Below are positions 47,526 to 59,582 of a stretch of DNA of 64,000 bases, piece after piece. The translations under genes and the position numbers were made by a program. The stretch's first letter is position 1, and the number at the start of each line of letters is the position of its first letter. Origin of the DNA: Ophioderma brevispina. Its lineage: Eukaryota; Echinodermata; Ophiuroidea; Amphilepidida; Ophiodermatidae. The stretch is taken from contig JAMKCH010005367.1 in NCBI GenBank assembly GCA_023653785.1, forward strand, positions 1-64,000. The letters run 5' to 3'. Under the pieces are notes generated by a model. The model was not told where the DNA came from. It saw only the letters and a list, made by a program, of their open reading frames with translations, and did not search any database.

Positions 47526-49170
47526 ATCTTTACGCGATGCGTAAAATATGTGCCCGCCGAATATCGCGATCACTAAAGACAACTAAACTGCACCAGTCCA
47601 CCTTAATTTTGGCCATCACTGGCTCGCCAAAAATAATGGTTACTCAAGAAAATGGACTCAAGAAATCTTAAAATTCAGCATGCAAAAATCCCTGAAATTC
47701 ACTAAATTTAGGTCAAATATGGATAATTACTCAATGTGGCAACACTATTTTGAAAAATCACGTGATCACAATTTAAATTTGGGACCCATACAGGGTCTGG
47801 AAAAGCGCGAAACCTTGAATTTACGTATTTCACATTTTCCAAGAAACGTAAACAGGCTAGCAACCCAAAAGAATGACCCACACGTAACAAACAACTCCAC
47901 TAAAAAAATTCATTCACCCTCACCCAAAATCTAATCAGTCGAGAACTCTCCAGCCCACTTCCTTTCCACCAAGTTCAATCATTATCCAGTTTACCGAACT
48001 CCAGAAAACTTGTACCCTCAGGCCTTGCGGGCAAAATTTCATAAATTAGAATTAGCAAATTATATACTTAACTTCGAATATTTTACAACCCTAAAATCTT
48101 ATCAGGTTGAGAAATCATCAACCTTCTTCTTTCCACAATTACCTCATCGTAGCCCTTACAGAACTCCCAGATAAATTGTACACAATGTGACATTTTCTGT
48201 GCAATATTGACCTTTTTTTCCCTTGACCTTTTTCCCCTACCCTGACAGAGACCCCAGGGGAGGACCTGGGGAATGAATTAATGGTGAGAGGGTATCCCCT
48301 CCTACAATATACCAAAGTTTGGCTACTCTAGCACTCCAGAAAAACGATAATCCGCAAATTCCAGGTTAACATTTTTATCACGGACATACGACTACATACA
48401 CATACGGACGGACATCGGACGGAGCCCAGTTTAATAGTCCCCTCCCGAACGTCGTTCGGCGGGGACCACAAGTTCAACTGGTAAACTGGAATTTGACCTG
48501 GGTTTCCGAAGAGATGAAGGCATCCGGACGTACACTTTTGTGGGTTTCAAAGAAATGTGATGTTCCAAACCACATGAACAACACTGGGTGCACTCTAAAA
48601 AAGAATTTACGAGCTTCCAGAAGAAGGGTCAAAATAAGCCAGAATGAGCTTGTGCACAATGAGTTGTGGTGTGTCGTATCAAAGGCTACTTGTCATCTAG
48701 TTAGGGTCACTTATAGCCTCATTGATTAAGCTCTGACAACCAACAGCAAAGCATTGCTGAAGAACTGCATTTGTAATCTGGACTTTGAATCTCAAGAGAA
48801 CCGGCGCATGGTTATTTGGTGCCTTGAAATGAAGTAAAATAACCCTTTAATACTCCGAATATGCCTTTTCCCTGCAATATGGCATGGGTTCTACATGGAC
48901 ATGTATTCTTCATTCTTAGTAGCTTTTTGTAGCTTTCACCACCTACTAGTTAGAAAGCATACTCATACTCTGGTTGGTGTACAAATCCATCTCAGAAGTC
49001 CTCCTGACTGCCATAGACTACCAAAGCCCCTTATTTCTACTTCCTAAGACTACAAGTTCTAGTGCAGGACACAGTACCCAGTCTGTCCACCAGGGAATAG
49101 AATAGTCTGCCCATGACTACATCAGGAATGCCTCCCATCTGCAGTATCTTAAACCATTCTCAATAACTTA
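47526..49170. other. Intergenic sequence with dispersed repeat pieces
   Basis: 'atcgtagcccttacagaactccca' near 48145 matches the end motif of the 57.9-61.5 kb tandem repeat. 'acatacggacggacatcggacgg' and 'cccctcccgaac' near 48390-48460 resemble the tail of the 'tgacctttgacc' family. A 78-codon frame at 48493-48729 is unrecognised. Confidence 0.4.
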
Positions 49171-49407
49171 GGCTGGTATTCTGAAAGGGAGACTAACTTT
49201 AGACCTGGGCTTAACCAGGATGGTCCTATTGAGTGGACCTTTTTTCTTCAACATATTGTGAAAGTTAGTGGCCTTCCATGAGGAATTTTCTCCCCTGTTG
49301 CAGAATATTTTAGAGTAGTTGGAAAAAAAAAGGTCCACTCATGTAGACTAACCCCTGGTTTAAACCCAGGTCTCCAAGTTTATTCTCCCCATCAGAATTA
49401 GCCGGCC
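49171..49407. mobile_element. 237-bp MITE with long terminal inverted repeats
   Basis: The left end (GGCTGGTATTCTGAAAGGGA...) matches the reverse complement of the right end (...CATCAGAATTAGCCGGCC) over about 80 bases. The shared words are 'ggcyggtattctga', 'gggagaytaac', 'agacctggg.ttaaccagg' and 'gagtggacctttttt'. The central spacer is about 75 bases. There is no ORF. Size and structure are those of a miniature inverted-repeat transposable element. I could not settle the target-site duplication. Confidence 0.85.
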
Positions 49408-51620
49408 ATATTTTTAAAATCGGTGGCATTTCCTGCTCTCGTTGGTTCCCTCTACTTCTGCTGCATCTGTATTCATCAAACTGCATTGTCGATATTCAAA
49501 CTTTTCTCAATGCAACACAATTGAAAAAAACAAAAAAATCTTGTAAAAATTGATGTTCACTTTTTGGGTAGTTTTTGGGGGGATGCAGTATTTAAAGGTG
49601 CATTGTTGATCTTCAGCACTTGTCTGTTTTATACATTGATCACTCCAGATATCTTGAGAAAAGCTTATTCCTTAAAATTTGAGCTGATCCCAATTTTGCA
49701 GTTTTTGTGTTATAGCAATTGCTTGTTCCCACGGTACTATAGGCTACTGTGCTTTAATTTCTTCTGTTATGAACCTAAATACAAAATTGCAAATTTGTCT
49801 TACAGAAGCGACGGATTAGCACGTAAGATTGGTTTACACCGTGTATTACTGAGCTGACAGTTCAAGATGATAACAAAATCTCAACATTTTTTAGGTAAGT
49901 GGAGGGACGAGGCTGTGGATCACGAAAGCCCCTTTAAGGCAACGCAACTTTAAATTTTAAGCGATATAGCAGTAATGATGACATTTATCCGTTTCTAGGA
50001 GGCTCACTACACACATATGATACCAAACCTGTTATCTCTTTAAAATAAGTCACAAAACAAGATATTTTCAACTTTTTTTGAAAGCTATTTATTCATTTGT
50101 TTCTGTGGTTGCACCACAACAGTCCGCATACTCTTTGAACTTCTCAAGATGCACTGCTAAGGAGCCACTCAAAGAGGCTTAAATGAGATTTTAAAATTTT
50201 GTGAACGACAAGACTGGTGCCCAAAAAGGCTCATTCCTTCTTGAATGCCATTTGTGGTGTTATACCAAACCACAGACACTTTGTTGTTGGTTTGGGGTTT
50301 AAACAAAGGCAGATTCTCCAATTAGAACTATTTTTTTCTTTTCAGCAACAAAAACAAGGGGCCTTGGCTTTAAAACAGTGAGAGCAGTAGATAATAAAAG
50401 TAGCTATCTATTAAGTTCAGAGTTCCCGTAATGTAAATCCAATATGAAGGAATTAGTTGCTACCATTGGAGCATGTCACTATGAGTTACAATATGTCATC
50501 CACCAAGACACAGTCAGTGGGTTTGTTTGACATAATGAAGGAATGAGCTCGTGTGATCTGGGTACCCTAGATCATACCAAAAACCAGGCCGGAATTTTCT
50601 AAATACATTGGTGAATGAAGCAAGTGAACTGTGCCAAGGGAAAATTGAGGCTTTACTAGCTCATAGTGTATATACTTTAGTGTTATCAAAGAAATGATTG
50701 TACCTGTCAAACCTTTTCATCACAAGAAATGTTGATTGGATCAAAGGTAGGTTACATCACTCATACAGATATTTTTACTCAGCCTTGGAAATAAAGCAAT
50801 TTTGATTCCAGGATTGAACAGGGCACATTCCTGGACTTGATTAGATTATTGACAATGGGTTTACAGCAAATGCGTCAACCTCTGTGGGGCAGTGTAAAGT
50901 TGCCTAGATGTACGGTGATAAATTGCTATTTGCCATGTTAATACCAAGTTTATCATCTAAATATTGTGTTAGACTAATCAAATTAACAATAATCTTTTGA
51001 AAGAAATAATGATCAGAAGGATACTTAGAATGTTGCCTTGCTAATGGAGGAGTATTAGGCCAAATATATATTTTGGTATGTTACTTATGGGAAAGAGTTT
51101 ATGCTTTCGCTTGGCCCATGAGTTTACCATTATCCGATAATTCTGACCACAAGCAGCTTCATCAGAATCGAGGATGTTCATTTTGCGGAACGTTTTACTA
51201 CCTCTACACTGTGGGGCAGGCCCAAAACGTTTATTCTGTACCCTTATGCCACTTATTCAAAAAGCATGCTTTTGATGGGTTAGTTTGACTGGCCTATTAT
51301 TCTCAATAATGGGTTGCGAATTATGCCCCAATGCTTGATGCAAAGTTGCGATCAATCTTTCGGCAGTGTCACTACACTATCGGTGCCACACAGATATTTA
51401 CGCAACAAAAAGACAGGGCTACGCATTGTAAAGACGTTCAACAACTGTTACCTTTTTAAGATTTTTTCAGTTAGTTATTTTATAGGGTAATAGAATAGAA
51501 ATAAAGGAGTGGAATTCCATGTTTATGCTGAATAATGTGTCCTCCGTAGTTAAAAAACATTTTGAATGGGTCTTGTTCACCTCGCCAATTATTCATGTTT
51601 TTACATGCCTTGGACACATT
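49408..51620. other. Intergenic sequence with no gene supported
   Basis: One 97-codon + strand frame at 49564-49857 is hydrophobic but has no motif. No RNA gene was seen. Confidence 0.4.
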
Positions 51621-51634
51621 TATTCATATATATC

Positions 51635-51815
51635 AAACACCCCCTGCGGGTTCGGGGTTTAGATTTGTTATGGGGCACTTTGTTTGTGTTTGTGTTTGTG
51701 CGATGGTTCCTGAGTCGTCAAATAAACAGGCGACTAAATGGGGCCCCCTGCGGGTTTGGGTTAAAGAATTGGCCCGATGTGTTCCCCTGCAGGTCGTAAA
51801 AGGCGAACTAAAAGG
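51635..51815 (+). repeat. 'cccctgcgggttcgg' duplicated segment
   Basis: 'accccctgcgggttcggggttta' (51640) recurs as 'gccccctgcgggtttgggttaaa' (51745), followed by 'cctgcaggtcgtaaaaggcgaactaaaagggg'. The block is GC-rich against an AT-rich background and looks like part of a dispersed retroelement. The 120-codon frame across it is probably incidental. Confidence 0.45.
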
Positions 51816-52576
51816 GGCAACTGTCGTCTGTTATTTGAAACAGGACGGGTTGTATTTAAATTTAGGATTATATTATAAATGTGTGATGATATCGACTTTT
51901 TTGTGTGGTTTAATTTTGGTGTAGTTATTGTATTTTAGATGTCTGCTGTATTATCGTTTGAAGTACATGTAGCTTAAATCCAATTAACCATGAAAATACA
52001 AAACAATTTATCATTACATGTGTACATATTGTAAGACCACCTATTTATTTTTTTTGTAATAGTAATAATAGATGTTATTAGGGTTTTGACTGTATAATTG
52101 TGTTGTAATTAAAATGATCAGTTGGGCATAATGCCCAAGTGTAGGGGAGCAATATTATAAAAATGTACATGTATGAGACAATCTATTTGGTCTGTAAGGG
52201 GATCTCATGTTTGCATGTTCTGACAGTGATTGTCGATTATCTGTATATCTGAAGTGAAGTTTTTGCTTGGTACACGGATGAGTGATGACCTTTATTTTTC
52301 ACGTCTATGATGTGTATAGTTATAATTTATCAGTATATCTTTTTGAAGCTTGTTTTATTGATGCATGTTTTCTAAGTGTAATCTTTTCAAGTTAGTTGGT
52401 TTAGTCTTGTTTATACATGGATAGGTGAGGCCTCTTGTTCAATCACTGTATGATGTGTAATCCTTTGTAATTGGATTAATTGTAATTTGAATTGAAAGAA
52501 TGTTTAATATTGCGTTGGTTTTTATATTTAATGTTAAATGACAAAGGTAATGACATAAAAATATAACACAATTGTT

Positions 52577-52852
52577 TTGAGTTGTCGTTTAAATTTTAAT
52601 ACTCCCTCCTCACTCTATATAACTGACAGATTGAGAACCAACCTGGCCCGATCTAGTTTCCTTGCAGAAGTGGGCTATCTGGAACAGATCAGATCTACCT
52701 CAAAAACCCCCAACCGTGGTTGTGGAACAGCACCACATACATGGAACTCTCTGGTCCTGCCCATTGCATGGATCAACAAGCAACAAACCAATGACCTTGC
52801 GGAATTCAGGAAGCAGCCAGACGTTTTCCCATCTCTGGCTGGATCAATTTGA
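52577..52852 (+). pseudogene. Possible retroelement ORF C-terminal remnant
   Basis: The frame encodes T-D-R-L-R-T-N-L-A-R-S-S-F, then T-P-N-R-G-C-G-T-A-P-H-T-W-N-S-L, then L-A-E-F-R-K-Q-P-D-V-F before a TGA. The pattern of a basic segment, a W-N-S-L motif and a final F-R-K helix is the usual end of LINE ORF2 proteins. No reverse transcriptase core is present upstream, so this would be a 3' remnant. Base composition is higher in G+C than its surroundings. I cannot exclude a host exon. Confidence 0.35.
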
Positions 52853-53520
52853 GAATCACAGTGTTTGGGGGGACACGATAAGAAGAAGATGAACATTTAC
52901 ACCTTTTATTTCTTTAGGTTACACATTTGCCTGAAACCCATATATCATACTGTCTTAATAAATGTAGAGTGTGTGTCAGTATAAGCTATTGTGCTGGCCA
53001 AACTGCAGTTTGGAGATGAAATTTTAGAACTCCTGCATCAACTATATTATCTTCCATAAGTAATAACAAATCGACTTTGGGTTGGCATTTAGGTAGAAAT
53101 TTCTGAAGTTCCATTTTTGTTACCGTTTGTTGGTGCGATCAGGCTAATAAGTAACTGTATACGGTATGAATATTTCTCCATGCCATACCTGACCTTTTAA
53201 ATCAATGTCACCTTCCCTCTTACCAATCTCAAACAATCATAAATCTTTGTGAAATGCACCCCATTGGTTAGGACATAATCAAAACTGTAGTTTTTCTTAT
53301 TGTGTTTATCTTAATTTAATCATTCAGGTCGGGGTTTTCTTGCGGGCCTGCTACTGGTATCCTTGTAAACCCAGTAACATCTGTACCCGGGCCGGTGGTC
53401 GGCGGCTAAACGCGTGCACCCCATTGGTTTCTAAGGAAATCTGATGAAGGAGGGGTAGCTGGTTACCTGGTGCACTAAAGATATCTACCTACAAGGGCAA
53501 CTCGTCTGGAGAGCTATGGC
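52853..53520. other. Intergenic sequence with no gene found
   Basis: No coding or RNA feature is supported. 53330-53520 is more GC-rich than its surroundings. Confidence 0.4.
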
Positions 53521-53521
53521 C

Positions 53522-53522
<1 letters not shown>

Positions 53523-53570
<48 letters not shown>
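53523..53570 (+). repeat. Poly-C tract of about 48 bases
   Basis: An uninterrupted C run directly after 'ggccgg'. Together with the tract near 45.5 kb it is unusually long and may be inflated by assembly. Confidence 0.9.
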
Positions 53571-53573
<3 letters not shown>

Positions 53574-56140
53574 CCAGCCACATTGACATCCAGAAGTGTC
53601 ATTATCTTTTGCTCCAAGAATCCTCACACAGCAGTTTTGCATGTGAATGTGAAGGTGAATTCGGCCCCCCGCTTATTCAGTGACAAAACTGGATTTAAAG
53701 CTGGTTTTACTACTACTACTACTATTTGTGTGTGATCTGGAAAACCCACCAGTGTCCGCACCCTGGACAGTTTTTCTGAACCCCCTGTTTGTCTGTTTAG
53801 AGTTCTTTTTTTTGAGTCCATGGCCGCCAGTGGATATCATGCAATATGGTCATATTGCACAGTTGGTTTTCGTTCAATATAGATTGCCCCAGTGGCTGTT
53901 CCTGGGGCTCAAACAAGAATACCAGGCTGCCAGCAGGTCGTCTCCAAACTGACCAAGTGGTTACATGGCGATAACGTTTTTTCAGATCGCATCACATTTC
54001 TTGGCTGAAACTTTTTTTCCCTTAGTGGTTGGTGTCATTTTTGATTAATGTTTATAGTTTTTATATGCTTTATTATACTGGAGCGCAAGTAGTAAGGTCT
54101 GATTATTTCACAGTTTTAATAAAAGTTTCCAAAGGCTGAAAAATAAAGGACCTTAAACAATGACATTTTTAGTACTAACCAACAACCCAGGGGGCAATCG
54201 ACGCTGGAACATCGAAAAGAACGTCCGGTTTAGAAATTTACACACTATTAGGGGGAAAAATGCAAAATCGATTTGACTCGCTTAAAGCCGTCGATTCAAT
54301 TTGCATTTTCGACGTAAATTTAAATAAACACGTTGACCCGTGCCAACGTCGTTTCGACGTCGCTCTAAACCACTATGCCCGCTGGGAAAGTGAAGGCTAG
54401 TTGATTGGCCAGTATATTTATGTATGAGTTTGAATTTATATAATTAAATGGTCAAGCAAAAACAGATTAGTGAAATTTGCAATATTGCTACTGTTATATC
54501 ACCGTATAATCAATACATGGAAAACAAATTGAAACACTGAAAATAAAACATAGCTACCTACATTAACCCTATTCGTGGACTATGCTGCTTGAACTTCGAA
54601 GTACAAAGCATTAATCAGCATTATTGACGCCTTGCTACAAAATGCACTTACTTAGGCGCAGTCTACATCGCGCGCAATTTACGACAGGGTAGATTCCCGA
54701 ACAATCTCTTAACACCGATACACAAATACTGGCCGTATCAGGTGACCATATACCAAGATATTCCTTGTGAGACCTGTGTGGAGTTTATTGATTACTTTGT
54801 AATTCTAGTGCACCGGTTTATATATGTTGAGTTACATTTTTGTCAGAGTAATATATTGTTTCTGTACTCTTGCATTCTATAAACTTCATTCCTTACCATG
54901 ACAGCCAGCTAATGTTGACTAATCTTACAGCACTAATTGCAAATTGAGAGAACCCCACCTAAAAAATTAAACATTTGTGTTCTTGGGCACTAGACTTATT
55001 AGATTATGTGACTTCAACGTTATCAAAACACAAGTTAGCATGTGGTCTGCTAACAGGTGTGAAGAAGAATATGCCCATACAGCTTACTCATTCTAAGCTT
55101 ATCATAATGACTGAGCACAAAATTTAAAAGCACAAGCCCTGAGCCATGCAGCATACTGTCAGGGGGGGGACAGTGCTTTTTCGTTGCTGATGTTGACGTC
55201 ACCATGTCAACCTAATTAAAAAATCTTAATTTGCGAAAAAAAGTACCCGCAAAATTAAAATATGTTTAAAATTTCTCATTTTGTTTGAATACCATACATT
55301 TTCTCTGGAAGGAATCAAGACCAAATCAAAACTTCATGTACCCACAATATGATGGGGTAGCTACAATTCTGTTGTGTGAACATAGATGCTCAACACAAAA
55401 AGTAGCATAAAATAAGAGTCAACACATTGGAACACTACCTACCCTCAAATTAATGAAAAAAGAAAGTTTTGTCATGTAAATTCACACTACTTTGGTATGC
55501 GGCTTAAGGGTGACTCAGAGATACCAGAATATGTAATTAAAATAAAATATTAATAAAAATCGTTAACTAGAATTGAAGATAGTAACCTAAACTGCTAACT
55601 CCAAAGTTTGAGATGAATTGAATTTTCCATTTGCTGTAACCATAGAAAAATAAAAATAACAAATATTTTGGAAGCAGAATTTTTTAAAAAAAGTTGTGAT
55701 TTTCCCTCTTTGAGGACATTGACTGAAGCTGCTTACCATTTCCCCTGTGATTAGTCTGTGGACATGCATTATGTACCTGCAATTTTTTTTTAATTTGTTA
55801 TACAATTAAGGGCTGCATTCTATGAAAATCTAGTCAGCCTTTATATTAATTCTTTATGGAAACCTAACTGGAAATGCGACAAAAACTTAGATTCAATTCA
55901 AGACTTCCAATCACTCTTTCAAAGTTTCTGATAAAAGCTGCTATTATAGGAGAGTGTTATCTTTTATAATTTTGCAGATTTGATTGTAAATCTCAAAATC
56001 CCCAAACCCTGAAAACTGAATGGAATCAACTTCTATGATAACTGGCACTACTTAACCCTAACGCGGCCGAGAGGCATTCAAAGCTAACGAACGTGGTATC
56101 CGGTCGGAAAATGCGTTTTCGTTGCATCGGCGTCAACACT
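53571..56140. other. Intergenic sequence with no gene supported
   Basis: A 90-codon + strand frame at 53680-53952 and a 72-codon - strand frame at 55587-55805 have no recognised domain. An AATAAAAG at 54117 could be a poly(A) signal for an unseen transcript. Confidence 0.35.
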
Positions 56141-56149
56141 CTTTTTGGT

Positions 56150-56400
56150 CGCGAAAATGACTCTATTGCTTTTCCCATGCATTGGACGTCTTCGCGAGAA
56201 TGACGGCGATGCGTTTCGGTGCATCTGGGCCGTCTTCCCGGAGAATGACGCGATGGTTTGTTGCATCTGGGCCGTCTTCCCGGAGAATGAAGCGATGCGT
56301 TTTGTTGCATCTGCGCCGTTATTGACTGGAAATGTTTTTTTTTTTTTTAAATGCATTTGGGCCGTCTTGCCCGCAAACGGCGCATTTCTTTTCATCAGCG
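56150..56400 (+). repeat. 42-44 bp minisatellite, cluster 1
   Basis: Units of the form 'ttgcatctgggccgtcttcc' + 'cggagaatgacgcgatgcgt' + 'tt' repeat four to five times with variants; the best pair starts near 56239 and 56281. Unit length is close to a multiple of three, so the - strand stays open as a repetitive 163-codon frame (56084-56575) with S-G-K-T-A-Q-M repeats. It is a repeat by-product, not a convincing gene. Confidence 0.8.
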
Positions 56401-56689
56401 GGTGACACTGTAACACCTGCCCATATACAATTTCGATTTCGATGGTGATAGCGCCACCATTTTCGATAAGGCTTATTGGGTTATTATGCATAACGTATTC
56501 ATGACGTAACGGAGCATGACGTAGCATAATAGCGCCCGCACGACTATGATGTAGGCTGTAATCAGCGCCACTCACTACTGGCGAATATAAGCTACCAATT
56601 CATGCAGAGATCATGTTTTTATTTATTATTATGTATGGATTTATTTTTTTATTTACCCGGTTTTTATTGCCTTGTCACGCATGTTGTTG

Positions 56690-56960
56690 GTGCACCTGGG
56701 CCGTCTTTCCGGTAAATGGCGCGATGGTTTCGTTGCACCTTGGCCGTCTTTCCCGGTAACTGGCGCGATGTGTTTCGTTGCATCTGGGCCTTCTTCCGGG
56801 AAATGGCGCGATGTGTTTCGTTCCATCGGGCCGGTATTGACTTAACGCTACTATGCCTGTGCCGGGAAAAACGCCTGGATGCGCCATGAAACCAGCTTTG
56901 GCTCTCGTTGCATCTGGCCGTTAAAAATAAAAATCGATTGCCTTTTGCTTGCATTTGGGC
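56690..56960 (+). repeat. 42-44 bp minisatellite, cluster 2
   Basis: This is the same unit type in the same orientation: 'ttgcatctgggccgtctt', 'ccggtaaatggcgcgatgtg', 'tttcg'. There are about four clear units followed by decayed ones at 56820-56960. The two clusters are separated by about 290 bases of unrelated sequence. Confidence 0.8.
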
Positions 56961-57891
56961 CGTGGCCGCAAAACAGACCCGGTCCTTGTTAGTTTTTAAT
57001 TTGCTAATTATCTAATAATGGTGGCAACGACTACTTTCCATGGTGTCAGTCCACATGGCCGGACACAGCACCTGTAGTTGTTATGGTACAAACCCTTACT
57101 TAATTTGCATAGATAAAGAAAATAGGTTAAAAAAAATACAATAAGCACCTAAATTCTAGATAAGCACACCTTGACCCAGTTGGGCTAACTGGCAGTTCAA
57201 TTCAAGTTACATCTGTAAACCTTTTCAAATAAAATCATAATTGTAATATTTTTAAATAATCTTTCTACTGCTTTGTTTCAAATCTAACTATTGTCATTTG
57301 CTATTTTCTACACTTACACGCAATATGTATCTCACATAAGTGTTATACAGCTGCATCAATGATTTTTGACAAAATAACATTATTTCTGAGCTAAGATATC
57401 ATCCTGGACCTATTTATAAGTTGTTTGTCACAAGGATTTTATTCCAGGATACCCTTTTCAAATCTTCTTCCTGCCAAACTTAAAGTGCAACGAGAGATTT
57501 CAAGGCACCCAAATATTGTGTCCATATAGAATTTCCAACATACAATTGACACTCATAGATTTCTTACCATTTATTTGGTCTACAGAAATTCTTAAAGAGA
57601 GGAAAAAGGTGAGTTTTGAATTTGGCTTATATTTCACTATAAACATAGGCCGAATTTTGTATTTGCTCCATAACTGATTTTCACATTTTTTGTGACCAAA
57701 GAAACATTTCTCAGCTAATCCTTTCAGTGGGTTAATTTTTGATGGAAAGCTTTACATCAGGTCAAAATCATACTTTCGATTTTTTGGACACCTGATAGGT
57801 GTAAATCTCTCCTTGCACCTTTAAGCTGCTTCTCAAAAAACACATCTGTAGATCACAAATGTTGCCCATTTTCTCATTCTCTATGTAGGTC
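56961..57891. other. Intergenic sequence with no gene found
   Basis: AT-rich, with no supportable feature. Confidence 0.4.
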
Positions 57892-59582
57892 GACATTAAG
57901 AAAAGTGGCAGAAGAAAAGTATGAGACCAGTGCTTACTGCTCTTGTACAAAATTTAAAAAACTGAAAAATGCTAGTATGATTGTAGTATTATATGAACTT
58001 TTGACCTGTAAATCCACACAATCAATTCTACCCAGAATCCTGTACCAAGTTTGATGTAAACTGGTTGATACTTTGGACATGACAGCAAATTTCACACAAG
58101 CACTCCCCCATACATTAATTGTGACCTTTTTACCTGATTCTTAATCCATTATATTTTCACTACCAAAACATCGAATTATCAATCGGTTATACACTTTGCA
58201 CAAGAGTAATTAAGATAAACCACCCAAAAACAATAATACGCTCACATGACCTTTTGCCTGTGATTTAGTCAATATTTATTCTACCAATGGTCCTATAGTC
58301 AGGACAGAATAGCCGACCATGCGCGTACTGTCAGGTTTGCCATCAGCGCGGCGTGAACTATGATGGTTTGAATGTGTAGTATGGGTGGAGCATGTTCGAA
58401 CAAACTTGATTTAAATGTCAAAACTGCTCAATTTTAGTCGGGTTTTTGATGCATGGACACAATAATTCCCTCGTACCTTTCTTGTTTCAGAAGCTTTAAG
58501 TTCACAGATTATTATTCACGTTCGACATTTGTTCGGCACCGTCAAATTACTCAGAGACGCTCATTGGTCCGCCTATTCTGTCCCCGACTATATAGACTGA
58601 GTGTCTGTCCATATTTTCCATACTTTTGAAATGAGAACCAATTCAAAATACTTAACCACCCAATACATTACATTTTTACTCCTTTACAATTAGCTGTTAT
58701 ATCTCCACACAATGTCACACATTTTTTTTCTTCTCTAAGGGTCCTTGTATCAACTTCAAGCAATCATTTCCCATACTTTAGAAATGAGAAAGAATTCAAA
58801 TTTTAACCAAACATCTAAGATTCATTATTTAGACCTTGATTGACACTTGACCTTTGACCATGCTATTCTACATTTTACACAATCTTACTCAAAGAGTCCT
58901 TACATTCACGGTCATGTTTATTAATGGATACTTTGGAGATGAGAGTGAATTTGATAAACTTTAGCACAGATATACATAGGCCAGAGTTCAGCAATGTTAG
59001 TGTAAGAATTCAAAGACATTCGTCATATGGAGAATCATGACAGGGTAGGCAATAATATTGCGAAAATGCACATATAAAATGGCGATAATGTCTCACCGTT
59101 TATGATGTTAACCTTCGGTGATAACGGTCCCAGTTCAATTCTGACAGAGCCTACACTGAGATTTAATCGGGTTTTAATTCAAGATTTAACGGTCGAGTTA
59201 TGATTTAAAATTAGAATTAAACTCCCCATGTGAATTGGACTTGGGAGGATGAGCCATAGATAATACCCGTCTGTGGAGGGGACATAAAGCTGCTGTCCAG
59301 TGCAGAGAGCCACACCTGTACATGCATAATAGTGCTAAGTCTGAAAGTGTACGGTGTTTACCCCAATATGGAAATAAGCTTCCTACAGAGGCTTTCTTGA
59401 GGTATATTACGGATAATGTAAAAAAAAAAATACATCGCGAGTGTCATCTGCCATCGCGGTTTGTGAATGGGCCATAGGTCACATTAGGTCACCAACATGT
59501 CACCCCACCAATCCCCTCTTTCCACCAAGTTTAAATCATCGCGCCCTAGGGAACTTCATATGGCATGCAATATATTAAGGTA
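57892..59582 (+). repeat. Large tandem duplication, unit 1 (about 1.7 kb)
   Basis: It begins 'gacattaag.aaagtgg.agaa' and runs through markers 'gtagtattatatg', 'ctaccaatggtcctatagtcagg' (58281), 'gagcatgttcgaac', 'gtcgggtttttgatgc', 'aataagcttcct' (59371), a run of A then 'tacatcg', and 'catatggcatgcaatatatt'. All recur in order in unit 2. Non-coding. Confidence 0.85.

Noticed and set aside
56084..56575. 163-codon - strand frame
   Set aside because: It is open only because the minisatellite unit is near a multiple of three. It shows no domain and no splice or start context.
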